This document shows positions 9,455-17,735 of a stretch of DNA of 64,000 bases, piece by piece. Source of the DNA: Gordonia araii NBRC 100433. GTDB lineage: Bacteria; Actinomycetota; Actinomycetes; Mycobacteriales; Mycobacteriaceae. The position numbers and the translations under genes are program-made. The stretch is taken from the NCBI RefSeq assembly GCF_000241265.1, contig NZ_BAEE01000048.1, positions 93,024 through 157,023 on the forward strand, in the 5' to 3' direction. Within the stretch, counting starts at the first letter, position 1, and the number at the start of each line of letters is the position of its first letter. The notes beneath the pieces are model-generated. The model was not told where the DNA came from and did not search any database. It saw only the letters and a list, made by a program, of their open reading frames with translations.

Positions 9455-9586
9455 ATGGCGACGACGACACGTTCGGCGGACCTGTCATCACAGCCCATGC
9501 CCTCTTATGACATCTCGGGCTCCTGTTTGTGGACGGTCGCCACGATCGTCCCGCTCGCGATCCTCCTCGTCGTACTCGCCATCTGA
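9455..9586 (+). CDS. Small single-helix membrane protein, 43 residues
   Basis: A 43-residue peptide starting MATTTRSADLSS and ending in one continuous hydrophobic helix (about residues 24-43, WTVATIVPLAILLVVLAI) that runs to the C-terminus. The ATG has a strong purine-rich Shine-Dalgarno (GAGGAAGAGGAAG) immediately upstream, better than most genes in the window. No family is recognised. It lies between msrA and sodA, divergent to the former and co-directional with the latter, so a stress-related small membrane protein is an attractive but unproven idea. It could also be a leader peptide. Confidence 0.55.
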   Translation: MATTTRSADLSSQPMPSYDISGSCLWTVATIVPLAILLVVLAI

Positions 9587-9635
9587 CGCCGGACGTCGGG
9601 TCGTTCCACTTCGCCTGATTCTCGCTGCGCAGTTC

Positions 9636-9734
9636 GGGCACGGTCGGCGGGATTCTGGGCACGGTCGGCGGGATTCTGGGCACGGTCGGCGGGATTCTGG
9701 GCACGGTCGGCGGGATTCTGGGCACGGTCGGCGG
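9636..9734. repeat. 21-bp tandem repeat, 4.7 copies
   Basis: Four identical 21-base units (GGGCACGGTCGGCGGGATTCT) at 9636-9719 plus a 15-base partial unit to 9734, lying 100 bases upstream of sodA. It is not part of any gene. The perfect identity of units points to recent expansion or slippage. Confidence 0.9.
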
Positions 9735-9836
9735 TGGCGATTCCCGGATCCGCCGACTCGAAGCCCCCACGCGGAGCGATACGGTGGAATAGTCAGGTGA
9801 GAACGACCGAAAACTGAAACTGCGAAGGGAAGACAA

Positions 9837-10466
9837 GTGGCTGAATACACTCTGCCCGATCTCGACTACGACTACGGCGCGCTGGAGCCCCACATCTCGG
9901 GCCGCATCATGGAGCTGCACCACGACAAGCACCACGCGACCTATGTGAAGGGCGCCAACACCGCGCTGGAGAAGCTGGCCGCGGCCCGCGAAGACGGCAC
10001 GATCGCCGATAAGGTCTACGGGCTCTCGGCGAACCTGTCCTTCCACCTGGGCGGCCACACGAACCACTCGATCTTCTGGAAGAACCTGTCCCCCAACGGC
10101 GGCGGCGAGCCTACCGGCGACCTGGCGGACGCGATCAACAACGACTTCGGCGGATTCGACAAGTTCCAGGCTCACTTCACCGCCGCTGCCACGACCCTGC
10201 AGGGTTCGGGCTGGGCGATCCTCGGCTACGACACCATCGGTCAGCGCCTGGTCATCCAGCAGCTGACCGACCAGAGCGGCAACACCTCGGCCGCTCTCAT
10301 CCCGGTCGTCATGCTCGACATGTGGGAGCACGCCTTCTACCTCGACTACCAGAACGTGAAGCCCGACTACGTCAAGGCGTGGTGGAACGTCGTGAACTGG
10401 GCCGACGCCGGCGAGCGCTACGACCGCGCGGTCAAGCAGGGCTCGGGCCTCGTCGTTTCGGCCTGA
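9837..10466 (+). CDS. sodA: Superoxide dismutase, Fe/Mn family
   Basis: A 209-residue Fe/Mn superoxide dismutase converting superoxide to hydrogen peroxide and oxygen. Metal ligands are visible as the first His in [13 protein letters not shown], the His in [15 protein letters not shown], and Asp and His in [13 protein letters not shown]. The core QGSGWAIL and WNVVNW blocks are intact. The GTG start is preceded by GAAGGGAAG. There is no signal peptide, as in mycobacterial SodA, which is nevertheless exported. Fe versus Mn preference cannot be fixed by eye. It is monocistronic, with a strong terminator just after it. Confidence 0.96.
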   Translation: MAEYTLPDLDYDYGALEPHISGRIMELHHDKHHATYVKGANTALEKLAAAREDGTIADKVYGLSANLSFHLGGHTNHSIFWKNLSPNGGGEPTGDLADAINNDFGGFDKFQAHFTAAATTLQGSGWAILGYDTIGQRLVIQQLTDQSGNTSAALIPVVMLDMWEHAFYLDYQNVKPDYVKAWWNVVNWADAGERYDRAVKQGSGLVVSA

Positions 10467-10472
10467 TACGAC

Positions 10473-10539
10473 AAATTCGTCCGGCATAGCCACCGTCGTG
10501 GTCATATCGACCACGACCGGCGCTATGCCGGACGATTTT
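10473..10539. terminator. Two-arm bidirectional terminator between sodA and ecfT
   Basis: An outer 18-base stem (10473-10490 with 10522-10539, one mismatch) encloses a second perfect nine-base hairpin, GTCGTGGTC (10495-10503) with GACCACGAC (10509-10517). The outer stem ends in TTTTG on the sodA side and the complement gives an A/T run on the other. It sits 7 bases after the sodA stop and 10 before the ecfT stop, so it serves both converging genes. Confidence 0.85.
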
Positions 10540-10549
10540 GTTTCTAGCG

Positions 10550-11308
10550 CTACATCGCTCCGTCGATCAGGAAGGATCCGGCGATCGCGGCCACCAGCAC
10601 GACGGCCATGATCGCCAGGGCGACCCAATCGATCCGGCCGGGCCGAGCGGCGTCGGCGGCGAGTCGGCCTGTCCCGCCGCGCGCGGTGATCGCCTCACCC
10701 ATCTCGGCCGACCGTCGCAGCGCCGACGAGAGGGCCGCGACGACCATGTCGACCAGGGTCAGTTGCGACGACGGGTGCCGGGCGTTCGCCGGCGCGCGCG
10801 GGCGCAGGCGGTGAACGGCACGCAAGATCATGAGTTCGTCGACCATCAGCGGCAGCGACCGCAAGCACAGGGCGATGACCACGGCCCACTCGTCGACCGG
10901 AAGGCGCAGCCACCTCAGCGGGGTCATCAATGTCGCGATCGCCGGGGCGAGCTGGCTCGCCGGCGTAGTCCAGACGACGAGTACCGAGACGGCGATGACG
11001 AGTAATCCGAGCACGACGCTGCGGGCGGTCACCAGTCCGCCGGAGACGCCGGCGACCAGGGTCGAGAGGGCCACGCTCGCGGCGGCCAGCGCCCACAACC
11101 ACCACGGCGGCCGGGGCACGGCGCCCAGCGGGATTCCGGCGAGCAGCGCGACCCCGACGACGACCGCGGCCACCGCACCCAGCGCCGGCCACGACGGCAG
11201 CACCCACATCAGAACGCCGACCATCCCGATGGCGATCAGCTTGGTACCGGCCCACAACCGGTGGATCACCGAATCGCCGGGGATCTCGCGCAACGGGAGC
11301 CCATTCAT
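10550..11308 (-). CDS. ecfT: ECF transporter T component (EcfT/CbiQ-type)
   Basis: A 252-residue integral membrane protein with several hydrophobic helices and the T-component coupling region near the C-terminus. Characteristic pieces are RLWAGTKLIAIG, LCLRSLPLMVDEL and ALRRSAEMGEAITARGG, the last carrying the Ala-Arg-Gly coupling-helix motif that docks on the ATPases. It overlaps the fused ATPase gene by ATGA, so both form one energy-coupling factor transporter for a vitamin or metal. The arrangement matches Mycobacterium tuberculosis Rv2325c-Rv2326c. The substrate is unknown. Confidence 0.9.
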   Translation of the reverse strand: MNGLPLREIPGDSVIHRLWAGTKLIAIGMVGVLMWVLPSWPALGAVAAVVVGVALLAGIPLGAVPRPPWWLWALAAASVALSTLVAGVSGGLVTARSVVLGLLVIAVSVLVVWTTPASQLAPAIATLMTPLRWLRLPVDEWAVVIALCLRSLPLMVDELMILRAVHRLRPRAPANARHPSSQLTLVDMVVAALSSALRRSAEMGEAITARGGTGRLAADAARPGRIDWVALAIMAVVLVAAIAGSFLIDGAM

Positions 11309-13440
11309 GACGCCACCTCCGCCTGGGCCGGGGCGAGGACGCCATCGACCAGTTCGACCTGCCGGTCACAGACCGCCGCGATCTCGTCGAGGTCGTGGGA
11401 GATGACGACCAAGGTGAGCCCGGCCGCCCGCAGACGCCGGAACAGGGCGACGACGTCGGCTCGCGACTGCGGATCGAGACCGGCGAGCGGCTCGTCGGCG
11501 ACGATGATCTCCGGGTGCCCGGCCAGCGCACCGGCGAGCACGCCGCGCCGCATCTGCCCGCCCGACAACGCGTCGGTGCTGCGCGCCGCGAATTCGCGCG
11601 GCAGCCCGACTTCGTCCAGCAGGCGCGCGACCTCCGCGCTGCCGACCTCGACGCCGCCGGCGGCCTGAATGTCCTCCCCCAGCGTCGGGCGTTGCAGCTG
11701 AAGTCTCGCGTGCTGGAAGGTGAGCTTGACCGCCCCGACCTGCGTGCTGATCGGCGCACCCTCGTAGACCGCCGTCCCGGCCGTCGGTTTGGTGAGGCCG
11801 GCGAGGATCCACGCCAGCGTCGACTTGCCCGATCCGTTGCCGCCGACGATAAGCAGACCCTCACCCCGGTGGACGCGCAACGTCACGTCGCGCAGCGCGG
11901 TGACCTCCCATGGCGAGCCGGCTTGGTAGCGGTGCCCGACGCCGGACAGCTCGATGAGCACCTCCCCCGGCCGGTGCGGCGAGACGGGGCGCGGCATCGG
12001 TACCGGCTGCGTGTCGGGCTCTTCGGCGCCGCCGAGCCAGCGCGGCGAAACAGCGTCGACCTCGCCCTCGCGCAGATGAATGATCCGATCCGCCGCGGCC
12101 GCCTCGTCGGCCCGGTGCGTGATCAGGACGACGGCGAGACCACGACGGGCAGGCAAGGCGGTGAGTACCTCGAGCAGCTCGCCGCGCCCCGTCGGGTCGA
12201 CCATCGAGGTGACCTCGTCGGCGATGAGGAGCGCGGGGTTGCGGGCCAGCGCCGCCGCCAGGGCCAGCCGTTGCTGCTGCCCGCCGGACAGGTCGGCGGT
12301 ATCCCGATCGGCGAGTCCGTCGAGCCCGACCTCCGCGAGCAGCGCGTCGACGTCGACCTCGACATCGTCGGGCAGCCCCCAGACGACGTCATCGGCCACG
12401 CGCGCACCCAGCATCTGCGTTTCCGGTCGCTGCAGCACCATCGCGGTACCGCCCGGCTGCCCCAGACCCGGGTCACCGGGGCGGTGGACGTGCCCGGTCG
12501 ACGGCGCCCGTCCCGCGAGGATCTTGGCGACCGTCGACTTGCCGGAACCGTTCGCGCCCACAATCGCGACGAGTTCGCCGGGATCGATGCGCAGGGAGAC
12601 GTCGCGTAGCGCCGGAGCATGGCCGGCACTGCCCGGGTAACTGAACCCGACCTGATCCAGTTCGACTGGCAGCGGACCGACCGGCACGGCAGCGGTGAGG
12701 TCGCGGCGGGGTTCGTCGAGAGTGTCCACACTGGGGATCGCGCGGACGCGATCGATAACGCCGCCCACCAACCACCATGCGATGAACAGCGACAACAGGG
12801 TTCCGAGGGTGCCCGAGACCCAGAGCCAGGCCCACCAGTAAGTGACGACCGCGTTGGTCAGCGCGCGCAGTCCGTCGGCGGTCTGAGCAAATCCCTGGCC
12901 GCTGCCCGGCAGGAACTTGCCGGTCTCGTCAAGAGCCTTGGCGAAGCCGTCGATGGTGTTCTTCAAGGTCGCCAGGAACAGCCGCCGCAACGGAACCAGC
13001 ACCCAGAACACGACGACCGACAGTCCGCCCATCAGCGGTGCGATCACCAAGGACGCGGCGGTGAAGGCCGCACGACCGCGACCGCGGCGCTTCATCTCAC
13101 CGACCAGTCCGCCGACCACGCCCGCCCCGACCACTGACACCGCCGCGGACAGTCCGGCGAGCGCGAAAGAGACGCCCGCAGCCGCGACGATGACGGCCAC
13201 GAGAGTGCGTGGGCGGGTCCGTTGCCCGACCAGCGCCAGCGGCACCGGCGCGAGCAGTGCGACCGACGTGAGAATCGGCAGGACCTGCGCGACCACGACC
13301 GTGGCGACCGTGAGGCCGCCGAGGACAGCAGCCAGCGCGACTTCGTGCGGGCGCAGCGGGCCCCCGGCCCGGTGGTCGCGCGAGGCCAGGAACTCCCGTC
13401 GGGCCTGTAACCGGGGCGAGGGGGCGGCATGTCTGGACAT
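11305..13440 (-). CDS. ECF transporter fused membrane domain + two ATPases (Rv2326c-like)
   Basis: A 711-residue fusion. Residues about 30-250 hold six or so membrane helices that probably replace the separate substrate-binding S component. Two ABC ATPases follow: the first has GANGSGKST, LSGGQQQR and LLIADEVTSMVD, the second GGNGSGKST, LSGGQMRR and IIVADEPLAGLD. Both sites appear catalytically complete. With EcfT it makes a full transporter from two chains. A Zur-like palindrome about 100 bases upstream hints at zinc or other metal control, but the ligand cannot be read from sequence. Length agrees with Rv2326c (about 700 residues). Confidence 0.9.
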   Translation of the reverse strand: MSRHAAPSPRLQARREFLASRDHRAGGPLRPHEVALAAVLGGLTVATVVVAQVLPILTSVALLAPVPLALVGQRTRPRTLVAVIVAAAGVSFALAGLSAAVSVVGAGVVGGLVGEMKRRGRGRAAFTAASLVIAPLMGGLSVVVFWVLVPLRRLFLATLKNTIDGFAKALDETGKFLPGSGQGFAQTADGLRALTNAVVTYWWAWLWVSGTLGTLLSLFIAWWLVGGVIDRVRAIPSVDTLDEPRRDLTAAVPVGPLPVELDQVGFSYPGSAGHAPALRDVSLRIDPGELVAIVGANGSGKSTVAKILAGRAPSTGHVHRPGDPGLGQPGGTAMVLQRPETQMLGARVADDVVWGLPDDVEVDVDALLAEVGLDGLADRDTADLSGGQQQRLALAAALARNPALLIADEVTSMVDPTGRGELLEVLTALPARRGLAVVLITHRADEAAAADRIIHLREGEVDAVSPRWLGGAEEPDTQPVPMPRPVSPHRPGEVLIELSGVGHRYQAGSPWEVTALRDVTLRVHRGEGLLIVGGNGSGKSTLAWILAGLTKPTAGTAVYEGAPISTQVGAVKLTFQHARLQLQRPTLGEDIQAAGGVEVGSAEVARLLDEVGLPREFAARSTDALSGGQMRRGVLAGALAGHPEIIVADEPLAGLDPQSRADVVALFRRLRAAGLTLVVISHDLDEIAAVCDRQVELVDGVLAPAQAEVAS

Positions 13441-13539
13441 CGCTTCCAGTCTGCCCGACCGCAGGTGAGAGCTTGCTGAACGATGCGATTTCGGCGAATC
13501 GCCTGAGCAGCCGCCATACGTGCAGTGGCAACCTATTCC

Positions 13540-13564
13540 TTAATGACACTCATTGTCATTAAGT
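13540..13564. promoter_or_regulatory. Perfect 10-bp inverted repeat, Zur-like operator
   Basis: CTTAATGACA (13540-13549) and TGTCATTAAG (13555-13564) are perfect inverted arms separated by CTCAT. The central 21 bases agree with an AT-rich Zur-type consensus (TAATGAAAATGATTTTCATTA) at about 17 positions, as recalled for mycobacteria. It lies 100 bases upstream of the leftward ECF gene and upstream of a degraded rightward gene. A TetR-type regulator is an alternative reader. Confidence 0.55.
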
Positions 13565-13683
13565 GGTAGGGTCGCGCCCATCGGGCTCAGCCGGGGCGGC
13601 ACGAGAACAACCGCGCCCCGCGCCGTCGCACACGACGACGGCACCCACAGCAACCGAGCGGGCAGGGAGTGATCGATCGATGA

Positions 13684-14085
13684 GACACCCCGGAACTGGT
13701 GAGCGCCCTGGTCGCCGCCGGCGAGAGCCGGACCTCGCCGTTCTCGGCGATCGGGCTGCACCACTTCCACGGCGCGGCGACGCGGGTCCCCGTCGATGCC
13801 ACCGCGTTCGGCATCCGGACGCCGCACCTCTCCGTCGAGATCGCCTCGGTCTGGCAACCGGGCGACGATCCCGCGGTCCACCAGGAATGGGCCGACGCCA
13901 CGTCCGCGGCGGTCGGGGCTCTCGCGCTGCCCGGCGGCTACGCCAACATAATGCTGGGCGCACAGTTCGCCGACCAGGTCGCGCACGCCTACGGGCCGAA
14001 CGCGGCACGGTTGCGCGAGGTCAAGGACCGGTACGACCCGGACCGCGTCTTCACGGCCATCCCACTCCCTCTCGACGAGGGCTGA
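13684..14085 (+). pseudogene. 3' remnant of an FAD-linked (berberine-bridge-type) oxidase
   Basis: About 133 residues corresponding to the C-terminal third of an FAD-linked oxidase. The BBE-like end GGYANIMLGAQFADQVAHAYG followed by RLREVKDRYDPDRVF is typical of this family. The FAD-binding domain that should precede it is absent. The frame runs into a TGA at 13681, exactly where similarity begins, and no family sequence is seen upstream in any frame. A GTG at 13699 could start a short product, but it would lack the flavin site. A perfect terminator hairpin still follows, as expected for a decayed gene. Confidence 0.75.
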
Positions 14086-14091
14086 GCGGAG

Positions 14092-14126
14092 GCGGACCCG
14101 GAGCACTGCAACGGCTCCGGGTCCGC
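14092..14126. terminator. 12-bp stem terminator after the oxidase remnant
   Basis: GCGGACCCGGAG (14092-14103) and CTCCGGGTCCGC (14115-14126) pair perfectly over 12 bases with an 11-base loop, 6 bases after the remnant's stop codon. It has no T-run, as is common for high-GC actinobacterial terminators. Confidence 0.7.
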
Positions 14127-14295
14127 GTCCGGCGGTCGGCGCCAGACGTCGAACCGCCCGTCGCCCGCACAGATCCGTCGCCGCTGCTGTGCGGCAAACG
14201 TAACGGCAGCGACCCGCCGGTGCCCGCGCCGAGAAACACGGGATTCCTAGTTTCGGTGGACCGATACCGGTTCAACCGCTGAAGGAGTTCCACCC

Positions 14296-15180
14296 ATGAC
14301 CTACGTCAAGCCGCCCGAACTGGCGGTGTCGCTGATCGACGCCGGCGCGTCGAAAGTCATGATGTCCACCCGCGACACGCTGGTCCGCGCCTACATGGCC
14401 GGAGCGATGCTGACCCTGGCAGCGGCGTTCGCGGTGAAGATGGCCGTCGACACCGGCCAGCCCATCGTCGGGGCGCTGCTGTTCCCGATCGGTTTCGTGT
14501 TGCTCTACCTGCTCGGCTACGACCTGCTCACCGGAGTCTTCGTGCTGGCGCCGCTGGCGTGGCTCGCGAAGCGGCCGGGCGTGACCGCGGGATCGGTGCT
14601 GCGCAACTGGGGATTGGTCTTCGTCGGCAACTTCGCCGGTGCGATCACCGTCGCCCTACTCGTCTCGGTGTTCATCACCTACGGTTTCGACACGACGATT
14701 CACGACTCGTCCAACCAGTTCGCCGCCTACGGCCAGAAGCTCTCGGAGATCGGTCACGACCGCACGCTCGGATACGCCGAGCACGGCGCCGGCGGATGGC
14801 TCGCGGTGTTCGTGCGCGGCATGCTGTGCAACTGGATGGTGTCGACCGGGGTCGTCGGCGCACTGATCGCCAAGGACGTGCTGGGCAAGATCGTGGTGAT
14901 GTGGCTGCCGATTCTGCTGTTCTTCGCCATGGGCTTCGAGCACTCGGTGGTCAACATGTTCCTGTTCCCCGTGGGCATCATGCTCGGCGCCGACTTCGGC
15001 TGGGGCGACTACCTGCTGTGGAACGAGATCCCGACCGTGCTGGGCAACCTGGTCGGCGGATTGCTGTTCACCGGGCTGGCGATCTACGTGACCCACTACA
15101 AGACCCGGCCGAAGCGCACCGCGTCCGAAGCGACCGAGAAGACCGAGGACTCCCGCGACGACGTGCTGGCCGGCGCCTGA
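14296..15180 (+). CDS. Formate/nitrite transporter (FNT) family channel
   Basis: A 294-residue FNT-family membrane channel for small monovalent anions such as formate, nitrite or hydrosulfide. Hydrophobic helices span most of residues 30-275. Family signatures include GAMLTLAAAF, LFPIGFVLLYLLGYDLLTGVF, RGMLCNWMV and the pore His region MGFEHSVVNMF. The C-terminal tail is charged. The ATG follows GAAGGAG by a short spacer. No nitrite reductase or formate dehydrogenase is nearby, so the physiological anion is open. It is monocistronic and convergent with the MAB_1171c-type gene. Confidence 0.92.
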   Translation: MTYVKPPELAVSLIDAGASKVMMSTRDTLVRAYMAGAMLTLAAAFAVKMAVDTGQPIVGALLFPIGFVLLYLLGYDLLTGVFVLAPLAWLAKRPGVTAGSVLRNWGLVFVGNFAGAITVALLVSVFITYGFDTTIHDSSNQFAAYGQKLSEIGHDRTLGYAEHGAGGWLAVFVRGMLCNWMVSTGVVGALIAKDVLGKIVVMWLPILLFFAMGFEHSVVNMFLFPVGIMLGADFGWGDYLLWNEIPTVLGNLVGGLLFTGLAIYVTHYKTRPKRTASEATEKTEDSRDDVLAGA

Positions 15181-15195
15181 CCCGGACGCCCCTTG

Positions 15196-16326
15196 CTAGG
15201 CCGAGACCCAGCGGGCGTCTCGGGTGAGCGCGAGAGATACCTCGCGCAACGGCTCGGCATCGCCGACGAGGGTGGACGCGTGCGCCGGGAGCAGGTCGCG
15301 CACCTCTCCCGACGCCTCGCCCTCGTCGGCGTAGCGCTGCGCCGCGACGGTGATCAGTCTGGCCTGGCGCTCGGGACTGCACTCGTCGAAATCGTCGGGG
15401 AGCAGCGGGCTCAGCTGGGTCAGCGCGTCCCGGATCTCGACCACCCGGCGCCCGAACAGCACGGTCGCCGACGATTTCAGCTCGCTGCCGTCCTCGCCGG
15501 GCAGCACCACCGCGGGCACCGCGTCGGCGACGATCTGCCAGAGGGGCTCGAGATCGCGGTACTGCTGCCGCAGAGTCAACCGCGCCCGCACCCACCGGAA
15601 CCGGGCGTGGACGAGCGGGTAGCAGATTCCGAGCAGGAAGCCGAACATCCCGATCAGCGTCAAGAGATGGGCGGCCGAGATCATCGACGGCACCAGGAAC
15701 CAGCGGGTCATCGCGCCCAGGATGAAGACGATCTGCACGACGGCGGCCAGCATCAACGCGGCCAGCCCGGCGACCAGCAGGATCAGCGAAACCCGCAGAT
15801 ACCCCGCGGCCGACGGCACGAACTGCCTGATGCTGTTGATGCACGCCGCGAAACCGTAGGTGAGGTAGGTGCTGGCGATCAGGAAGAACGCGGCGAACGC
15901 CCAGTAGCGGACCGAGTTGCCCGACAGCTCGTTGTGCCGCAAGTCGTGCGGGATGAAGGCCATCGCGATCTGGAGACCGCCGGCGGCCATCATCAGCGGC
16001 ACGGCCTCGATCCCCGCGCGCCGAGCGCGGGCCGATTCGCCTGGAACGTAGTAGAAGACCACGACGAGCGCTGCCACGCCCAGCGCGAGCATGCACCACA
16101 CCATGACGCGGGCGAAGCCGTCGAAGACTCCCGTATTCAGCCGTCTCGCCATCTCCGGGTTGGCCGCGACGAAAGCGAGTGTGAAAGCGACGATGCTGAC
16201 GGTCATCGCGGTGGCCTGCAGCCCGCCGCCGTGACGGCGGATCTGATCCATCCGCCAGCACACCGCGAGAGCGAAGACGACGAGCGCGGCAACGTTGATG
16301 ACGTCGGCCTGGAGTATCGATTCCAC
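15196..16326 (-). CDS. MAB_1171c-type membrane protein (trio member)
   Basis: A 376-residue protein with about seven hydrophobic helices in residues 8-255, then a soluble C-terminal part of about 120 residues rich in Leu, Arg and Asp. The pattern (WRMDQIRRHGG after the first helix, YLTYGFAACIN, LVHARFRWVRAR before the cytosolic tail) matches the MAB_1171c family described as putative transporters or sensors. It starts at a GTG 3 bases after the ImmA/IrrE gene stop, so the regulator, protease and membrane protein form one operon. Function is unknown; sensing a signal and passing it to the protease is an inference. Confidence 0.75.
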   Translation of the reverse strand: MESILQADVINVAALVVFALAVCWRMDQIRRHGGGLQATAMTVSIVAFTLAFVAANPEMARRLNTGVFDGFARVMVWCMLALGVAALVVVFYYVPGESARARRAGIEAVPLMMAAGGLQIAMAFIPHDLRHNELSGNSVRYWAFAAFFLIASTYLTYGFAACINSIRQFVPSAAGYLRVSLILLVAGLAALMLAAVVQIVFILGAMTRWFLVPSMISAAHLLTLIGMFGFLLGICYPLVHARFRWVRARLTLRQQYRDLEPLWQIVADAVPAVVLPGEDGSELKSSATVLFGRRVVEIRDALTQLSPLLPDDFDECSPERQARLITVAAQRYADEGEASGEVRDLLPAHASTLVGDAEPLREVSLALTRDARWVSA

Positions 16327-16329
16327 TGT

Positions 16330-16839
16330 CTACATCCAACCCCCGTGGCCGCCGAGCAAGCGCTGGATTCTCCGCAGACCGTCGTCGGAGACGGTGGCGT
16401 CCACCGAGCCCGCGGCATCGGCGGCCCAGCCGACGATGATCGAGGCGAGCATCTCGGCCTCCCATTCGCGTTCGTCGGAGTAGCAGGTCCGCGACAACGC
16501 GTCGTTGGCGTCCTCCTCGCTCGGTGCCAGCAGTGCTGCGGCGTCGAGCTGACCGAGCATTTGATGCCCGGCGATCAGGTGCCCGAACTCGTGGATGATG
16601 ATCTGGTTGCGGTGCAGCGGCGACGTATTGGCCTGGCAGAAGAAGTAGTCGCCGTCGCTGGCCGCGAGCCACACACCGTTGGGCATGCCGGCGGGCAGCG
16701 GATGAGAGATGACGTTGATCGGCCGACCGCGTCGCTGCCCGTAGCGGCTGCAGAGCTGCTCGGCGTCCAGGGGCAAGTCCAGATCAAGACCGCGCAGTTC
16801 CCTGCGGCACAGCGCACGCAACGCACGCTCGCTTCGCAT
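16330..16839 (-). CDS. ImmA/IrrE-type zinc metallopeptidase
   Basis: A 169-residue ImmA/IrrE-family protein with the zinc site HEFGHLIAGH (about residues 84-93) and a downstream helix EREWEAEMLASII carrying the likely third ligand Glu. Such proteases cleave helix-turn-helix repressors in response to stress, as ImmA does to ImmR and IrrE to DdrO. It lies between an XRE repressor gene and a polytopic membrane protein, so the adjacent XRE protein is the obvious candidate substrate. The 53 bases between the XRE stop and its ATG hold no other gene. Confidence 0.88.
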   Translation of the reverse strand: MRSERALRALCRRELRGLDLDLPLDAEQLCSRYGQRRGRPINVISHPLPAGMPNGVWLAASDGDYFFCQANTSPLHRNQIIIHEFGHLIAGHQMLGQLDAAALLAPSEEDANDALSRTCYSDEREWEAEMLASIIVGWAADAAGSVDATVSDDGLRRIQRLLGGHGGWM

Positions 16840-16892
16840 GAAGGCTCACTCCCACCGACGGTCCGCGGACGAAGCCGCCCGCGACGGCGATC

Positions 16893-17378
16893 CTACTTGG
16901 ATGCGAGTCCGGTGCCTGCGACGTCCGGCGGGTCCTGGGGAAGGCCCTGCTGCTGACGCAGTACTTTGATCAGCTCGTTAATGACGGTCACCTTGTCGCT
17001 GGATAGGCCGGCCAGTCGGAAGGCGGCGAGCTGAATGTCGGCGTCGGCCTGCATCCGGAGCTTGTCGATCTCGTCTCGCGTGCGCTGCGCCGCGCCGTCC
17101 TCGAGGAAGTAGTGGACGTCGACACCGAACGCGGCGGCGATCCCCTCGACCGTGCGGAACGACGGGGATTTCGCCTTCCCGGAGCGCAACTGGCTCAGGT
17201 ACGACTCACCGAGACGGAAGCCTCGCTCCGTCGAGCGCTGGGCGATAGCCTTGGCGCTGTAGGCGCGACCATTCGGTCCGGGCACCGTCCGGAACAGCTC
17301 TTCCAGTCGCCGTGCGAACAAGCCTGGTTCGACGTCGGCGGAGTGGTTGCCGGTCGTGCCGTTCTCACTTGCCGTCAT
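16893..17378 (-). CDS. XRE-family regulator, EspR-like
   Basis: A 161-residue DNA-binding protein with an XRE helix-turn-helix at about residues 20-80: FARRLEELFRTV, AYSAKAIAQRS, ESYLSQLRSGKAKSPSFRTVEGIAAAFGV. The spacing and the YLSQLRSG helix resemble mycobacterial EspR. The C-terminal half is helical and may dimerise. ATG 17378 with GGAG nine bases upstream is preferred to a TTG at 17393. It heads the XRE/ImmA/MAB_1171c operon and is divergent to the collagen-like gene. Three related palindromes in the gap suggest autoregulation. Confidence 0.85.
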   Translation of the reverse strand: MTASENGTTGNHSADVEPGLFARRLEELFRTVPGPNGRAYSAKAIAQRSTERGFRLGESYLSQLRSGKAKSPSFRTVEGIAAAFGVDVHYFLEDGAAQRTRDEIDKLRMQADADIQLAAFRLAGLSSDKVTVINELIKVLRQQQGLPQDPPDVAGTGLASK

Positions 17379-17405
17379 GAACTTCGTCTCCAATAGGTCT
17401 GCGTC

Positions 17406-17526
17406 TACCCCCGGCCCGGGGTAATCGTGAATCTTCTTCAGGATACCCCATTTGGGTGAATTGCCGCGTCATTGCGGGAAGACACCCCACCGAAGGCGCA
17501 CTAACGAGGTAGGGACTAACCCTACC
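17406..17526. promoter_or_regulatory. Three related TACCC/GGGTA palindromes, likely XRE operators
   Basis: TACCCC-CGGCCC-GGGGTA (17406-17423), TACCC-CATTT-GGGTG (17444-17458, one mismatch) and GGTAGGG-ACTAA-CCCTACC (17508-17526, perfect 7-base arms) lie in the divergent gap. They share the TACCC half-site in two orientations. The clustering directly upstream of the XRE gene supports operator function. The rest of the gap to 17735 holds a GC-rich hairpin at about 17603-17630 (arms ACAGT/ACTGT inside GGCG/CGCC) and no gene. Confidence 0.5.
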
Positions 17527-17735
17527 GATAGTTGAGGTGGCAACTAGGATCCGACACCCCGAGGACGGCGAGTACCCTGGTTTCAGCCTTATGCTCGAGT
17601 AAAGGCGACCGCACAGTCTGCACTGTCGCCGGGGGGGACCGGCACCACGCCGGAACGCGCACTTTCTCCGGTATTCGCAGGTCACAGACTTGTATCGCGA
17701 ACCAACCACACGCCGGACCACAGGACCTCACCACC

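Noticed and set aside
9397..10628. A leftward frame opposite sodA spanning the repeats
   Set aside because: It is antisense to sodA and passes through a tandem array, and it has no family similarity.
13563..14282. A 239-residue frame over the oxidase remnant
   Set aside because: Its sequence is arginine/proline-rich shadow; the other frame aligns with the BBE-like C-terminus.
17379..17393. A TTG start for the XRE regulator
   Set aside because: The ATG at 17378 has GGAG at correct spacing and gives the usual length.
17540..17735. A c-di-AMP (ydaO) riboswitch upstream of the secreted protein
   Set aside because: A GGGGGGGACC run and a hairpin recall the motif, but the other conserved ydaO segments could not be placed.
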